A DNA stretch of 64,000 nucleotides from Sphingomonas leidyi (GCF_011761945.1 NZ_JAASQV010000001.1:1240001-1304000); one strand, 5' to 3'; shown: positions 33,614-43,910, numbered from the stretch's first letter. Made by a program: numbers and translations. Notes: generated by a model not told the origin, from the letters alone.

Positions 33614-34621
33614 TCAATTCCCCCGATCCGAGCGAAACTTGTCACGGAAGGCTTGTCGATCCCGGAGCGCGGCGCGAAGATCATCGGCCGTCGCCTTGTC
33701 TTTCCCGGCGAGAATTGCGTCCTTCACGACCGCGTCGGCTGCTCGGACCAATTCACCCTGACTAAGGCCTTCGACAAGCGGGTTCAGGGTTCCCCAGCCA
33801 CGCGCGCCGAGTTTGAATCTGCCCAAGCGCCTCTCCACGAGCGCCCGCGCGCCTGCTGCGTCGGGGGTGGAATATTCGACAACTTCGTCGAAGCGGCGGG
33901 CGAGCGCCTTGTCGAGGATCTCCGAATGGTTCGTCGCCGCGATCACGAGGCTGTCGGTGGAGTTGGGCTCCTCCATGAACGCAAGGACAGAGTTGAGGAC
34001 GCGGCGGACCTCGCCGATGTCGTTGGGATCACCGCGCCGCGCGCCGATCGCGTCGAACTCGTCAAGAAGATAGACGGCCCGGGTCTGGGCGATCTGGTCG
34101 AACAGCAAGCGCAGTTTTCCCGCGGTTTCGCCGAAGAAGCGACTAAACAGCGCCTCGAGCCGCACTGTGAACAGCGGAAGGTGGAGTTCGCCGGCTAGCG
34201 CCGAGGCGGTCATTGTTTTCCCGGTTCCGGGTGGCCCCACTAGGAGCAAATGGGTTGCCGGCACTTGACCATGCTCGCGCAGCACCGCGCGGTCGCGCTG
34301 CTGCCGGACCACGCGGTCGAGACGCGCGCGAACGTCGTCGGCAAGCACCATGCTGTCGAGTTTCGTCTTAGGATAGGCGCTCTCGACAAGCCCCTGCAAT
34401 TCCCCACGCGGACGGGCGAGAGGAATAGCGGCCTGGCCCTTGGGTGTGCCCGACGCGAGGCGTTCTCGGGTGGTCTGAACGAGGCGTTTGAGCGCGTCGG
34501 CATCGTCCTTGTTGCCCTGACGGGCTTGCTGCGCGGCTATCTGCAACGCAATCGACAGGAATTGCTCGTCATCTCCGTCCAGGCGGGATTGGAGCAGCGC
34601 GACGATCTGCTTGGTAGACAT
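33614..34621 (-). CDS. ietA: IetA-like AAA ATPase
   Basis: AAA+ ATPase of 335 residues. Walker A GPPGTGKT lies at 129-136, Walker B AVYLLDEFDAIG at about 182-193, sensor-1 IAATNHSE near 230, and an arginine-finger-like ARRFDEVVEY just after. The N-terminal 90 residues are helical and charged, probably the partner- or target-recognition part. ATG 34,621 is preferred: an AGGAGG-type Shine-Dalgarno precedes it, and overlapping GTG/TTG codons are too close. It is the first gene of a four-gene operon with the subtilase, an unknown protein and a DUF3800-like protein. Confidence 0.85.
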   Translation of the reverse strand: MSTKQIVALLQSRLDGDDEQFLSIALQIAAQQARQGNKDDADALKRLVQTTRERLASGTPKGQAAIPLARPRGELQGLVESAYPKTKLDSMVLADDVRARLDRVVRQQRDRAVLREHGQVPATHLLLVGPPGTGKTMTASALAGELHLPLFTVRLEALFSRFFGETAGKLRLLFDQIAQTRAVYLLDEFDAIGARRGDPNDIGEVRRVLNSVLAFMEEPNSTDSLVIAATNHSEILDKALARRFDEVVEYSTPDAAGARALVERRLGRFKLGARGWGTLNPLVEGLSQGELVRAADAVVKDAILAGKDKATADDLRAALRDRQAFRDKFRSDRGN

Positions 34622-34794
34622 CAACACTCCTCCTTTCCAGTTCTAAACGCGTACAGAATGAGAACCTTCATGACAACGAGATGATGCGCTGAGGTCGTTT
34701 ATCACCTGTATCGATCAGCCGGCCTTTTAACATAACACTCTGTCCGTCGTAGCTGGCTAGGCCGAAAGTGCGTCTGCTTCCAGGCAAACCACTA

Positions 34795-35645
34795 GGTCGT
34801 GGTGACATTTTAGGGATTCACGGGATTGAGGATTTCTGATTCAACGCTGGCTTTTGGAGGCTGGTGTGGAAGGCGAGGTTCTCAGGGACGATCAGTGGGA
34901 GCGGCTGCGGGATTTCGTACCTGGCAGTCGCAAGGGGCGACGGGGCCCGCGTAGCGACGGCCGGCGTTTTCTGGATGCGTTGCTTTGGTTGGCGCGTTCG
35001 GGTGGGCGCTGGCGCGATCTGCCGGAGAAGTTCGGCCCCTATCAAACCGCCAAGCGGCGCTATTACCGCTGGGTCGAGCAAGGCGTGATCGACCGGATAT
35101 TCGAGGCCGTGTCGGATGATCCCGATATCGAGTGGCTGGCGATCGACGCGACCGTGATCCGCGCTCAGGCCCAAGCGGCCGGGGCACGGGTAAAAAGGGG
35201 GGCACTCAAGCCCAGGCTCTCGGGCGATCCAGAGGCGGGTTCGGCACCAAAATCCATGCCGTAGTCGATGCCCTCGGCTTGCCGATCCGCTTCATTCTCG
35301 GCCCCGGCCAGCAAAATGACATGGCACCCGCCTGCGATCTGATCCGCAGTATCCCCGCTGACAAGGTTCTGGCTGATCGCGCCTACGACGCGGACAGATT
35401 GCACGACCTGATCTACGAGCAAGGCGGCGAACCGGTCATCCCGCCCCGCCGCCATCGCAAATATCAGCACCGCTATGATCGCATCGCCTACAAGCAGCGG
35501 TGGGGCATCGAGGGGTTCTTCGCCAAGCTCAAGCAATGGCGTCGCATCGCCACACGCTACGACAAAATCGCCGCAAACTTCCTCGGCTTCGTCAAACTCG
35601 CCAGCATCATGCTATGGCTCAAATAACTAAAATGTCACCACAGCC
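34795..35645 (+). mobile_element. IS5-family (IS427-like) insertion sequence, 851 bases
   Basis: Terminal inverted repeats of 19 bases, starting GG and sharing GTGGTGACATTTTAG, match at 17 of 19 positions (34,795-34,813 and 35,627-35,645). A two-base TA is duplicated on each side (34,793-34,794 and 35,646-35,647), consistent with this group. It carries one transposase made from two overlapping frames. Ends, frames and target duplication are intact, so it may be functional and recent. It lies about 175 bases upstream of ietA and between the defence operon and the element's right end. Confidence 0.88.
34866..35626 (+). CDS. IS5-family transposase, two frames joined by -1 frameshift
   Basis: DDE transposase. 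The first frame (GTG 34,866 after GGAGG, to a stop at 35,264) holds the N-terminal domain (QWERLRDFVPG, then RFLDALLWLARSGGRWRDLP) and the first catalytic Asp in WLAIDATVIRAQ. The second (open from 35,132 to 35,626) holds FGTKIHAVVDALG, LADRAYDAD (second Asp) and KQRWGIEGFFAKLKQW (Glu). A slippery run of five A followed by six G at 35,192-35,202 lets ribosomes shift back by one base and produce the full enzyme, as in IS427-type elements. Confidence 0.85.
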
Positions 35646-35647
35646 TA

Positions 35648-36007
35648 GAGCGATGAAATGACCCGCCGATTCGTAATCTGAAAGCCGGGGGAGGCGCCGA
35701 TCCAGAGCAGGAGGAGATCATACATCACTGATATTTTTGGATATTTTGGCGCGCCCGAAAGAATTTTAACCTCTGGCCGCTGCCTTCGGAGAGAGATGAT
35801 CGCCGGTCACACTACGGTTCCGAAGGCTAAATTCCCGTCCTCGGCATTTAGCGCGAGGCGAGAATTGCTACGAACGCTTGCGCCAGACGAGCCTGGAGCA
35901 GGCATCAAACCGATTACGTAGCGATTACGTAGCACCAAAGGCTGGCCGCGTAATCGGCGTAATCGCCGGCCCCGGCGGGGCTAAGTTGCTGATTCTTCAA
36001 GGAAATA
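35648..36007. other. Right end of the integrative element (no gene)
   Basis: About 360 bases between the insertion sequence and the tRNA-Lys 3' end, with no credible gene. Because the element's genes stop here and core chromosome genes start beyond the tRNA, I infer that the attachment site overlaps the tRNA 3' end. No integrase is encoded here; it may sit at the other end. The repeat cluster at 35,911-35,965 is given separately. Confidence 0.5.
35911..35965. repeat. Four CGATTACG sites near the inferred attachment site
   Basis: Two direct copies of CGATTACGTAG (35,911-35,921, 35,922-35,932) face two direct copies of GCGTAATCG (35,948-35,956, 35,957-35,965). The shared core CGATTACG/CGTAATCG is therefore present twice in each orientation. 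They lie about 45 bases from the tRNA 3' end. This resembles arm-type integrase or directionality-factor sites of an attachment region, though no integrase is visible to match. Confidence 0.55.
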
Positions 36008-36083
<76 letters not shown>

Positions 36084-36184
36084 ATTCCGGCTTGTTTCGG
36101 CGCTCTTGGTGGGTGCGCCTCCGCAGTGGAGGGGCGCCTTTAGCGTCGCGCTTCGCGGCTTGTAAAGCCCCAATCACAAAAAAA

Positions 36185-37321
36185 TCACCAGCGCTGCACG
36201 CGACGGCTCTGGCGGTCGATCGAGAGCAGGATTCCGAAGCAGATCATGAAGGTCATCACGGCCGTGCCGCCGAAGCTGATCAGCGGCAGCGGCACGCCCA
36301 CCACCGGCGCCAGGCCCATCACCATCGCCATGTTGATCGCGCAGTAATAGAAGATGGTGGCGGAAAGGCCCGCCGCCGTCAGCCGCGCGAAGCGGCTCTG
36401 CGCGCGCATGCTCACGCCGATCCCCCAGCGGATCAGGATGCCGAAGCCGACGATCAGGAAGAAGCCGCCCATCAGGCCCCATTCCTCCATCATCGTCGCC
36501 AGCGCGAAGTCGGTATGCCCCTCGGGCAGATAGTCGAGATGGCTCTGGGTGCCTTGCAGGAAGCCCTTGCCGAACACGCCGCCCGATCCGATCGCCACCT
36601 TGGACTGGCTGATGTGATAGCCGGTGCCCAGCGGATCGCTCTCGGGATCGAGGAAGATCAGCACGCGGTTGCGCTGATAGTCGTGCAGGACGAAGTTCAC
36701 CGCCAGCGGCGCCGCCACCGCCAGCGCCAGCGCGCCGCCGATGAACAGCCGCAGCGGGATGCCGGCCAGGAACATGATCGTCACCCCGCCCGCGGTGATC
36801 ATCAGTGCCGTGCCGAGGTCGGGCTGGAGCATGACGAGGCCGGCCGGGATGCCGATCAGCACGCAGGCGGGCCAGATCGCCCCGAACTTCCGGATCTCGC
36901 CCGCCGGCAATATCTCGTAGAAACGGGCCATCGCCATCACGATCACCGGCTTCATCAGCTCGGAGGGCTGCAACCGGATGAAACCGAGGTCGAGCCATCG
37001 CTGGCTGCCGCCCGCCACCGCGCCGAGCAGTTCCACGCCGACCAGCATCACCACGATGACGATGTACATGGGGAAGGCGCCCAGTGCCCAGAAGCTCTCC
37101 GGCACGCGCGAGAGGCCGATTGCCATGGCGAGGAAGACGAAGAAGCGCAGGCCCTGGTTGAACGCCCAGGGCGTCATGCTGCCGCTCGCGGCCGAATAGA
37201 GCACGACCAGCCCGAACATGCCGATCGCCACCACCAGCCCGATGATTCGCCAGGGCAGCTGCGCCAGCGGCCCGGGAACGATGCCCGAGGGGCCGAGGCC
37301 CGAGGATTGGAGCGTGGCCAT
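36185..37321 (-). CDS. rodA: Rod-shape SEDS glycosyltransferase RodA
   Basis: Peptidoglycan glycosyltransferase of the SEDS family (also called MrdB) that works with PBP2 in cell elongation, 378 residues with about ten membrane segments. Signatures include LGAVAGGSQRWLDLG, RLQPSELMKP (about 115-124), QPDLGTALMI near 165, and the C-terminal MGLAPVVGVPLPLISFGGTAVM. The start shares one base with the mrdA stop, so the two are coupled. It is the last gene of mreB-C-D-mrdA-rodA, and the tRNA-Lys gene is about 100 bases beyond. Confidence 0.96.
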   Translation of the reverse strand: MATLQSSGLGPSGIVPGPLAQLPWRIIGLVVAIGMFGLVVLYSAASGSMTPWAFNQGLRFFVFLAMAIGLSRVPESFWALGAFPMYIVIVVMLVGVELLGAVAGGSQRWLDLGFIRLQPSELMKPVIVMAMARFYEILPAGEIRKFGAIWPACVLIGIPAGLVMLQPDLGTALMITAGGVTIMFLAGIPLRLFIGGALALAVAAPLAVNFVLHDYQRNRVLIFLDPESDPLGTGYHISQSKVAIGSGGVFGKGFLQGTQSHLDYLPEGHTDFALATMMEEWGLMGGFFLIVGFGILIRWGIGVSMRAQSRFARLTAAGLSATIFYYCAINMAMVMGLAPVVGVPLPLISFGGTAVMTFMICFGILLSIDRQSRRVQRW

Positions 37322-39354
37322 CAGTCTGCCTCCACGCTGCCGCGTTCGGCCGCGCTGCTGTCGATCGTGTTGCTGGTCGTGGCGTTGGCGGCTTCGGAAG
37401 CGACGGTGCTCGCCGCCTCGGCCGCGTCCTCGGGCGCTTCGGGCGGCGGCGCGCTCTGCGCCGCCTTGAAGGCCTTGGCCTGCTCGGCCATCCGGGTGCG
37501 ATAGTCGCCGCCCCAGGTCGGTTCCTCGCGGTGCAGCGATTCCATCGCGCGCTTCCGGTCGAACAGGAAGGTCATGATGTCGCGGCCGATCATCGGCGTG
37601 TCGAGGTTGCGGATGGTGTGGCCGTTATGCTCGAGCACGATGCCGGCGGCATATTTCGGGTTCTCGGCCGGAGCGAAGCAGACGAGCAGCGCGTGGTCGC
37701 GCAGCTTGAAGGGCAGCGAGGCGTTCTTGAGCACGCCCGATGCACGCTCTGCCATGGTGATGCGGCGGACCTGCGCGGTGCCGGTCTTGCCGGCCAGCGT
37801 GATGCCGGGAACCTGGATCCGCGCTGCGCCGCCGGTGCCGCCCGAATTGATCACGCCGAACATCGCGTCGCGGATGATTGCCAGCTGCTCGGGCGTGGAG
37901 GCGAGGGGCGGGGCATCCTGGTGCGGGGCGTCGGCGAGCAGCCGCGGGACGAGCTGGCGCCCGGAAGCGAGCCGGCTCGCCATCACCGCCAGCTGCAGCG
38001 GATTGGCCAGCACATAGCCCTGGCCGATCGAGGCGTTGAGCGAATCGGCGACGGTCCATTGCTGCTTGTAGCGCTTCAGCTTCCAGGCGCTGTCGGGCAC
38101 GGTGCCGAAGCGCTGGGTGGAGAAGGGCAGATCGAACTTCTGCCCCAGGCCGAGCGCGCGCGCCATCGGGGCCACCGCGTCATAGCCTACGCGGCGCACC
38201 ATCTCGTAGAAATAGATGTCGCAGCTCTGCATGATGGCATGCTTGAGGTCGAGCGCGCCATGGCCCCCGCGCTTGTGGCAGTGGAACACGCCGTTGCCCA
38301 CGCGCAGCGCACCCGAGCACACCACCCGGGCATTGGGATCGACGCCGGCATGCATCAGCGCCAGCCCGTTCATCGGCTTCACCGTGGAGCCCGGCGGATA
38401 GAGGCCCTGCAGCACCTTGTTCATCAAGGGCACATGGTCGTCCTCGCTCAGCATCTTCCACTCGTTGCGGCTGATGCCGTCGGAGAAGCTGTTGGGATCG
38501 TAGGCGGGCATCGAGACCATGGCGAGGATGTCGCCGTTGCTCACGTCGATCACCACCGCCGAGCCGGAATTGGTGCCCAGGCGCCGCGCGACATATTCCT
38601 GGAGCAGCGCGTCGATGGTGAGCTTCACCGTCTCGCCCGGCTGGTCGGGCCGGGTGGCGAGTTCCTTGACCAGGCGGCCATGCGCCGTCACCTCGACGCG
38701 CTTGGCACCCGGCGTGCCGCGCAGGCGATCCTCCAGCGTCTTCTCCAGCCCGTCCTTGCCCAGCTTGAAGCCGGGGGCGACGAGCAGCGGGTCCTTTTCC
38801 TTCTGATATTGCTCGGCCGAAGCGGTGCCGACATAGCCGACGAGATGCGCGACGCCGGCGGCCAGCGGATAGTTGCGCGAGAAGCCGCGGGTGGGCTGCA
38901 CGCCGGGCATCTCCGGCACGCGCACGCTCACTGCGGCGAAGCGCTCCCAGTCGAGATTGTCGGAGACCTGCACCGGCTGGAAGCCCGCCGCCCGCTTCAG
39001 ATCGGTGCGGATGCGCGACATTTCCTCTTCGGAGAGGCTCAGGATCTGCTGGAGCATGCCCAGCGTCTTCTCCTTGTCCTCCATCCGGTCGGGGATCATG
39101 TCGACGCGGAACGCAGTGCGATTGTTGGCGATCGGAATGCCGCTGCGGTCGACGATCCAGCCCCGCCGCGGCGGCGTGAGCGTCAGGCGGACGCGGTTGC
39201 TCTCGGCGGTCAGCCGGTAGCGCTCGTTCTCGAACACGGCCAGCCAGGTCATCCGCCCGGCCAGCACCAGCGCGGCCGCGCCCTGGATCCCGCCGAGCAC
39301 CAGCGCGCGGCGGGAGAAACTGTAAGCCTGCGCTGCTTCGGTGATCCGGGCCAT
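37321..39354 (-). CDS. mrdA: Penicillin-binding protein 2 (elongation transpeptidase)
   Basis: Class B penicillin-binding protein, 677 residues: a short cytoplasmic start, one membrane segment (about 17-40), the pedestal region with TPPRRGWIVDRSGIPIANN, and the transpeptidase domain. The acylated Ser is S323 in YPPGSTVKP, and a KTG motif occurs in LAGKTGTAQV near 510-520. The C-terminus after about 640 is an Ala/Glu-rich, low-complexity tail longer than in E. coli PBP2. It is coupled by single-base overlaps to mreD upstream and rodA downstream. It crosslinks lateral-wall peptidoglycan with RodA and the Mre complex. Confidence 0.96.
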   Translation of the reverse strand: MARITEAAQAYSFSRRALVLGGIQGAAALVLAGRMTWLAVFENERYRLTAESNRVRLTLTPPRRGWIVDRSGIPIANNRTAFRVDMIPDRMEDKEKTLGMLQQILSLSEEEMSRIRTDLKRAAGFQPVQVSDNLDWERFAAVSVRVPEMPGVQPTRGFSRNYPLAAGVAHLVGYVGTASAEQYQKEKDPLLVAPGFKLGKDGLEKTLEDRLRGTPGAKRVEVTAHGRLVKELATRPDQPGETVKLTIDALLQEYVARRLGTNSGSAVVIDVSNGDILAMVSMPAYDPNSFSDGISRNEWKMLSEDDHVPLMNKVLQGLYPPGSTVKPMNGLALMHAGVDPNARVVCSGALRVGNGVFHCHKRGGHGALDLKHAIMQSCDIYFYEMVRRVGYDAVAPMARALGLGQKFDLPFSTQRFGTVPDSAWKLKRYKQQWTVADSLNASIGQGYVLANPLQLAVMASRLASGRQLVPRLLADAPHQDAPPLASTPEQLAIIRDAMFGVINSGGTGGAARIQVPGITLAGKTGTAQVRRITMAERASGVLKNASLPFKLRDHALLVCFAPAENPKYAAGIVLEHNGHTIRNLDTPMIGRDIMTFLFDRKRAMESLHREEPTWGGDYRTRMAEQAKAFKAAQSAPPPEAPEDAAEAASTVASEAANATTSNTIDSSAAERGSVEAD

Positions 39355-39860
39355 TATTGTCGCTTCTTATCCCGATCGAGCCACGCACAGAACCGGGCAA
39401 CCACGGGGAACAGCGCCGCCGAGATGAGGATCTGGATGAGCAGCGCCGTATCGACATGGGCAGTGAAGGGAGCCGCCACCAGCCGCCCGCCGATCAGCAC
39501 GAAGGCGATCGCGCCGCCGGCGATCAGCCAGTCCTGCCAGAAGTCTCGCCACACGAGCCGCGTATCGAGCACGTCCACCATCAGCACCGCGGCCGACCAG
39601 AGCAGCATCGCGCTGCCTAGGGGCTGGCCGCTCAGCATGTCGTCGAAAAAGCCCAGTGGGACGGGCATCCACACCTTCATCGAATCGCCGCGCATCAGCC
39701 GCCAGGCGAGCAGCATCATCAGCCCGAAGGGCGGCAGGAACGGCACCGTGGCCACCACCGGCAGCAAGGTCGTCATCGACCCCAGCACCACCGAGAGCGG
39801 CGCCAGCCAGATGCTGCGCGGCATCTTCTCGCTGCGGCCGAGGGGAATATAGTCGGTCAC
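39354..39860 (-). CDS. mreD: Rod-shape-determining membrane protein MreD
   Basis: Integral membrane protein of 168 residues with five to six hydrophobic segments, placed between mreC and mrdA as usual. The stretch PFLPPFGLMMLLAWRL and the motif PLGFFDDMLSGQPLGSA near 75-95 are typical of alphaproteobacterial MreD. It participates in the elongasome linking cytoskeletal MreB to PBP2/RodA. It begins two bases after mreC and shares one base with mrdA. Confidence 0.92.
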   Translation of the reverse strand: MTDYIPLGRSEKMPRSIWLAPLSVVLGSMTTLLPVVATVPFLPPFGLMMLLAWRLMRGDSMKVWMPVPLGFFDDMLSGQPLGSAMLLWSAAVLMVDVLDTRLVWRDFWQDWLIAGGAIAFVLIGGRLVAAPFTAHVDTALLIQILISAALFPVVARFCAWLDRDKKRQ

Positions 39861-39862
39861 CG

Positions 39863-40768
39863 CTATTTCTTCCCGGCCTTTGGCTTTGCGCTGGGCGAGG
39901 GCTTGGGGGACGGTGTGGGCGTGGGGTCAGGCAGGAACGTCGCCTGGACGAGCGCGAAATCGAGCGCGTCGGGATTGGCCGAAGGCTGGGCCACCGCGAT
40001 GTCGCGCGAAGTGCGGATCACGCGCGCGACGGGGATGTTCGGCGAGAAGATGCCGCCGGTGCCCGACGTGACGAAGGTGTCGCCCGGCTGGAAGATCATC
40101 GTCGCCACGCTCGCCGAGCGGATGTCGAGCAGCCCGTCGCCGCGCCCGGTGGCGATCGCGGGCAGGCCGTCGCGGGTACGGCGCACGGGGACGATGCTCT
40201 CCGGATCGACGATCAGGAGCACGCGCGCGGTATTGGGGCTGGTCTCCACCACCTGGCCGATCAGCCCGTCGGGCTGGCGCACCGGCTGGCCGGCCTTCAC
40301 GCCCTGCCAGCCGCCCGCGTTGAGCGTGGCATAGCGCCGGGTGCTGCCCATCGAACTGGCCACCAGCCGCGCCACCACCACGGCATCGGTGGAGACGTCG
40401 TGCAGCTTGAGCATCTCGCGCAGGTGCCGGTTTTCCTGGTTGAGCGTGCGCGCGCGCTCGACGAGCAGTTCATTGTCGGCGATCTGCTTCTTGAGCCGCG
40501 CATTCTCGCCGCGCACATTCACATAGCTGGAGACGCCTTCGGGCACGCCGGCGACGCTGGTGCGCACCCAGGTGAAGGCGGAGGCGACGGGCGTGGTGAT
40601 CTCCGAGAAGAAACCCCGCACCGCGCCGAAGGCCGGCGGATTGAATATCGAAAGCAGCAAGAGGCCCGCCGCGACCAGCATTCCGCCGACCAGCCCCACA
40701 TAACCGAGGAAGAGCCCGTATTGCGCCCGCCGCGAAAACCCCGGGCGCCGGTTGCGTGGCGGCGCCAT
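39863..40768 (-). CDS. mreC: Rod-shape-determining protein MreC
   Basis: Periplasmic scaffold of the elongasome, 301 residues. One membrane segment (about 15-38) is followed by a coiled coil (about 70-110, NARLKKQIADNELLVERART) and the double beta-barrel domain (SSMGSTRRYATLNAGGWQGVKAGQPV, then TGTGGIFSPNIPVARV). The last 35 residues are a Pro/Lys/Ser repeat tail (PTPTPSPKPSP), probably flexible and wall-directed. It activates PBP2 in relatives. It begins about 15 bases after mreB. Confidence 0.95.
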   Translation of the reverse strand: MAPPRNRRPGFSRRAQYGLFLGYVGLVGGMLVAAGLLLLSIFNPPAFGAVRGFFSEITTPVASAFTWVRTSVAGVPEGVSSYVNVRGENARLKKQIADNELLVERARTLNQENRHLREMLKLHDVSTDAVVVARLVASSMGSTRRYATLNAGGWQGVKAGQPVRQPDGLIGQVVETSPNTARVLLIVDPESIVPVRRTRDGLPAIATGRGDGLLDIRSASVATMIFQPGDTFVTSGTGGIFSPNIPVARVIRTSRDIAVAQPSANPDALDFALVQATFLPDPTPTPSPKPSPSAKPKAGKK

Positions 40769-40783
40769 ACCCCTTTGCTCCGA

Positions 40784-41824
<1,041 letters not shown>

Positions 41825-41976
41825 CTATGTTTCCGTCCTGCCGGGCGGGCGCCCGCCGCCGGCTAATCGCACAAAATATCTAGTCCGGGACCTTTCCGGG
41901 ACGGACTGAAGAATCCGGCCTGGTTGCCATGCGGTTGGGGTCGCGGGATGCCGCCGCTTGGGCTAGAGCAACGACC

Positions 41977-43779
41977 ATGTCAATACGCCGTCTGCCCGAA
42001 CACCTTGTCAACCGAATTGCAGCGGGAGAAGTGGTCGAACGCCCCGCCAGCGCGCTGAAAGAACTGGTCGAAAACGCAATCGACGCCGGCGCCGCCCGGA
42101 TTGCCGTCAAACTGGCCGGCGGCGGCACCGACCTGATCGAAGTCACCGACGATGGCTGCGGCATGTCGCCACCCGAAATGGCGCTCGCGCTGGAGCGCCA
42201 CGCCACCTCCAAGCTGCCCGACGACGAGATCGACCAGGTCACCACCCTCGGCTTTCGCGGCGAGGCATTGCCTTCGATCGCCAGCGTGGCGCGGATGACG
42301 CTGGAAAGCCGGGTGCGCGGCGCCGAGGGCTGGAGCCGGGTGGTCGACAATGGCGTGCTCGTCTCCGAAGGCCCGGCCGCATTGCCGCCGGGCACCCGCG
42401 TGCGAGTCGAGGCGCTGTTCGGCCGGGTGCCGGCGCGCCGCAAGTTCCTTCGCTCGCCCCGCGCCGAATATGCCGCCAGCCTCGACGTGATGAAGCGCCT
42501 CGCCATGGCGCGGCCCGACATTGCCTTCTCGGTCGAGCATGACGGGCGCAAGGCGCTGCAGGTGCAGGGCGGCGAGACGGGGCCGGAGCGCGTCGCCGGG
42601 CTTACCGATCGCGCGCTCGCCGAGAACAGCGTTGCGGTGGATTTCGAGCGCGAGGGGATCACCCTTGGCGGCGTCGCCGGCCTGCCGACCTTCAATCGCG
42701 GCGTGGCCGATCACCAATATCTGTTCGTCAACGGCCGCCCGGTGAAGGACCGCCTGCTCATCGGCGCGCTCCGCGGCGCCTATGCCGAGATGCTGGCGCG
42801 CGACCGCCATCCGGTGGTCGCCCTGTTCCTCGACGTGCCGCCCGACCAGGTCGATGTGAACGTCCACCCGGCCAAGACCGAGGTCCGCTTCCGCGACCCG
42901 GCCTTGGTGCGCGGGATGATCGTCTCCGGTCTGCGCCGCGCGCTCGACGAGGCGGGCCATCGCAGCGCCCAGCGGCCGAGCGAGGCGGCCCTGGGGATGT
43001 GGACGAGCGAGGCCAGTGCTCCGGTGGCTCCTGCGCCGCGGCTCTGGGACGCCGAGCCCGGCTTCACGCCGGCGCCGCAATATGACCCGGCGCCGACCTA
43101 TGGCTATGCGAGCGTCCAGGACCGTCGCCCGGGCTTCTCGGCCCCGCCGCCCCTCGCTCGCGCCGAGCCGGCGCTCGCGCCCGTCCCGCAAGGCATCCAG
43201 CATCCGCTCGGCGTGGCGCGCGGCCAGGTCGCCAAGACCTATATCGTCGCCGAGGCCGAGGACGGCCTAGTCCTGGTCGACCAGCATGCCGCGCACGAGC
43301 GGCTCGTCCTGGAGCGGATGCGGCGCGCCATGTCCGAAGGCGGCGTGGCGTCGCAGGGGCTGCTCGTTCCGGAAGTCGTGGAACTGGACGAGCCCGGCTG
43401 CGACCGGCTCGAGGCCCGCGCCGGCGAGCTTTCCGAGTTCGGCCTGGATCTCGAGCGCTTCGGCCCCCGGGCGATGCTGGTCCGCGCGGTGCCCGCCGCG
43501 CTCGGCAAGGGCGACGTCCACGCGCTGGTGACCGATCTCGCCGATGAGCTGGCCAGCTTCGACGAGGCGCTCAGCCTGAAGGAAAGGCTCGACCATGTCG
43601 CCGCGACCATGGCCTGCCACGGCTCGGTGCGGGCAGGGCGGGTGCTGTCGGTCGCCGAGATGAACGCGCTGCTCCGCGAGATGGAAGTCACGCCGCATTC
43701 CGGCCAGTGCAACCATGGCCGCCCGACCTGGGTGAAGCTGGCGCATGGCGATATCGAGAAGCTGTTCGGGCGGAAGTGA
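41977..43779 (+). CDS. mutL: DNA mismatch repair protein MutL with endonuclease motif
   Basis: MutL of 600 residues. The N-terminal GHL ATPase has ELVENAIDAGA, DDGCGM and TLGFRGEALPSIASV. A Pro/Ala-rich linker follows (about 335-410), then the dimerisation domain. The latter carries DQHAAHERLVLE at 435-446, matching the DQHA(X)2E(X)4E metal-binding motif of nicking MutL proteins. It therefore probably acts without MutH, as expected for alphaproteobacteria. ATG 41,977 is chosen because the family starts MSIRRLPEHLVNRIAAGEV; an upstream in-frame ATG adds an unconserved 16 residues. Confidence 0.96.
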   Translation: MSIRRLPEHLVNRIAAGEVVERPASALKELVENAIDAGAARIAVKLAGGGTDLIEVTDDGCGMSPPEMALALERHATSKLPDDEIDQVTTLGFRGEALPSIASVARMTLESRVRGAEGWSRVVDNGVLVSEGPAALPPGTRVRVEALFGRVPARRKFLRSPRAEYAASLDVMKRLAMARPDIAFSVEHDGRKALQVQGGETGPERVAGLTDRALAENSVAVDFEREGITLGGVAGLPTFNRGVADHQYLFVNGRPVKDRLLIGALRGAYAEMLARDRHPVVALFLDVPPDQVDVNVHPAKTEVRFRDPALVRGMIVSGLRRALDEAGHRSAQRPSEAALGMWTSEASAPVAPAPRLWDAEPGFTPAPQYDPAPTYGYASVQDRRPGFSAPPPLARAEPALAPVPQGIQHPLGVARGQVAKTYIVAEAEDGLVLVDQHAAHERLVLERMRRAMSEGGVASQGLLVPEVVELDEPGCDRLEARAGELSEFGLDLERFGPRAMLVRAVPAALGKGDVHALVTDLADELASFDEALSLKERLDHVAATMACHGSVRAGRVLSVAEMNALLREMEVTPHSGQCNHGRPTWVKLAHGDIEKLFGRK

Positions 43780-43910
43780 GGGGCGACCTGGATTGGAAAT
43801 TTGATCAGGCACCGAACGTTGCATGCATTACCTGCAAATCAGTGATCGCGGGCGAGCCTGTTCTCGTGGTCATTCACTATGAGGACGATCATTCCCCGCA
43901 TGTGGGAGGA
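43776..43910 (+). pseudogene. Truncated conserved hypothetical gene after mutL
   Basis: A GTG overlapping the mutL stop opens a frame reading RGDLDWKFDQAPNVACIT and VLVVIHYEDDHS. This matches, as I recall, the first half of a conserved sphingomonad hypothetical family in which the sequence would go on with a Trp/Phe pair. Instead it becomes antisense to the neighbouring membrane-protein gene. I read it as the remnant of a deleted gene rather than a working protein. Confidence 0.45.

Noticed and set aside
34854..35626. Two separate transposase genes or a dead insertion sequence
   Set aside because: The overlap of frames with a slippery A/G run and intact ends fits normal frameshift expression in IS427-like elements.
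1..36007. A prophage
   Set aside because: No capsid, terminase, portal, tail or lysis genes; the trb, traG, relaxase, repA and parA genes define a conjugative element.
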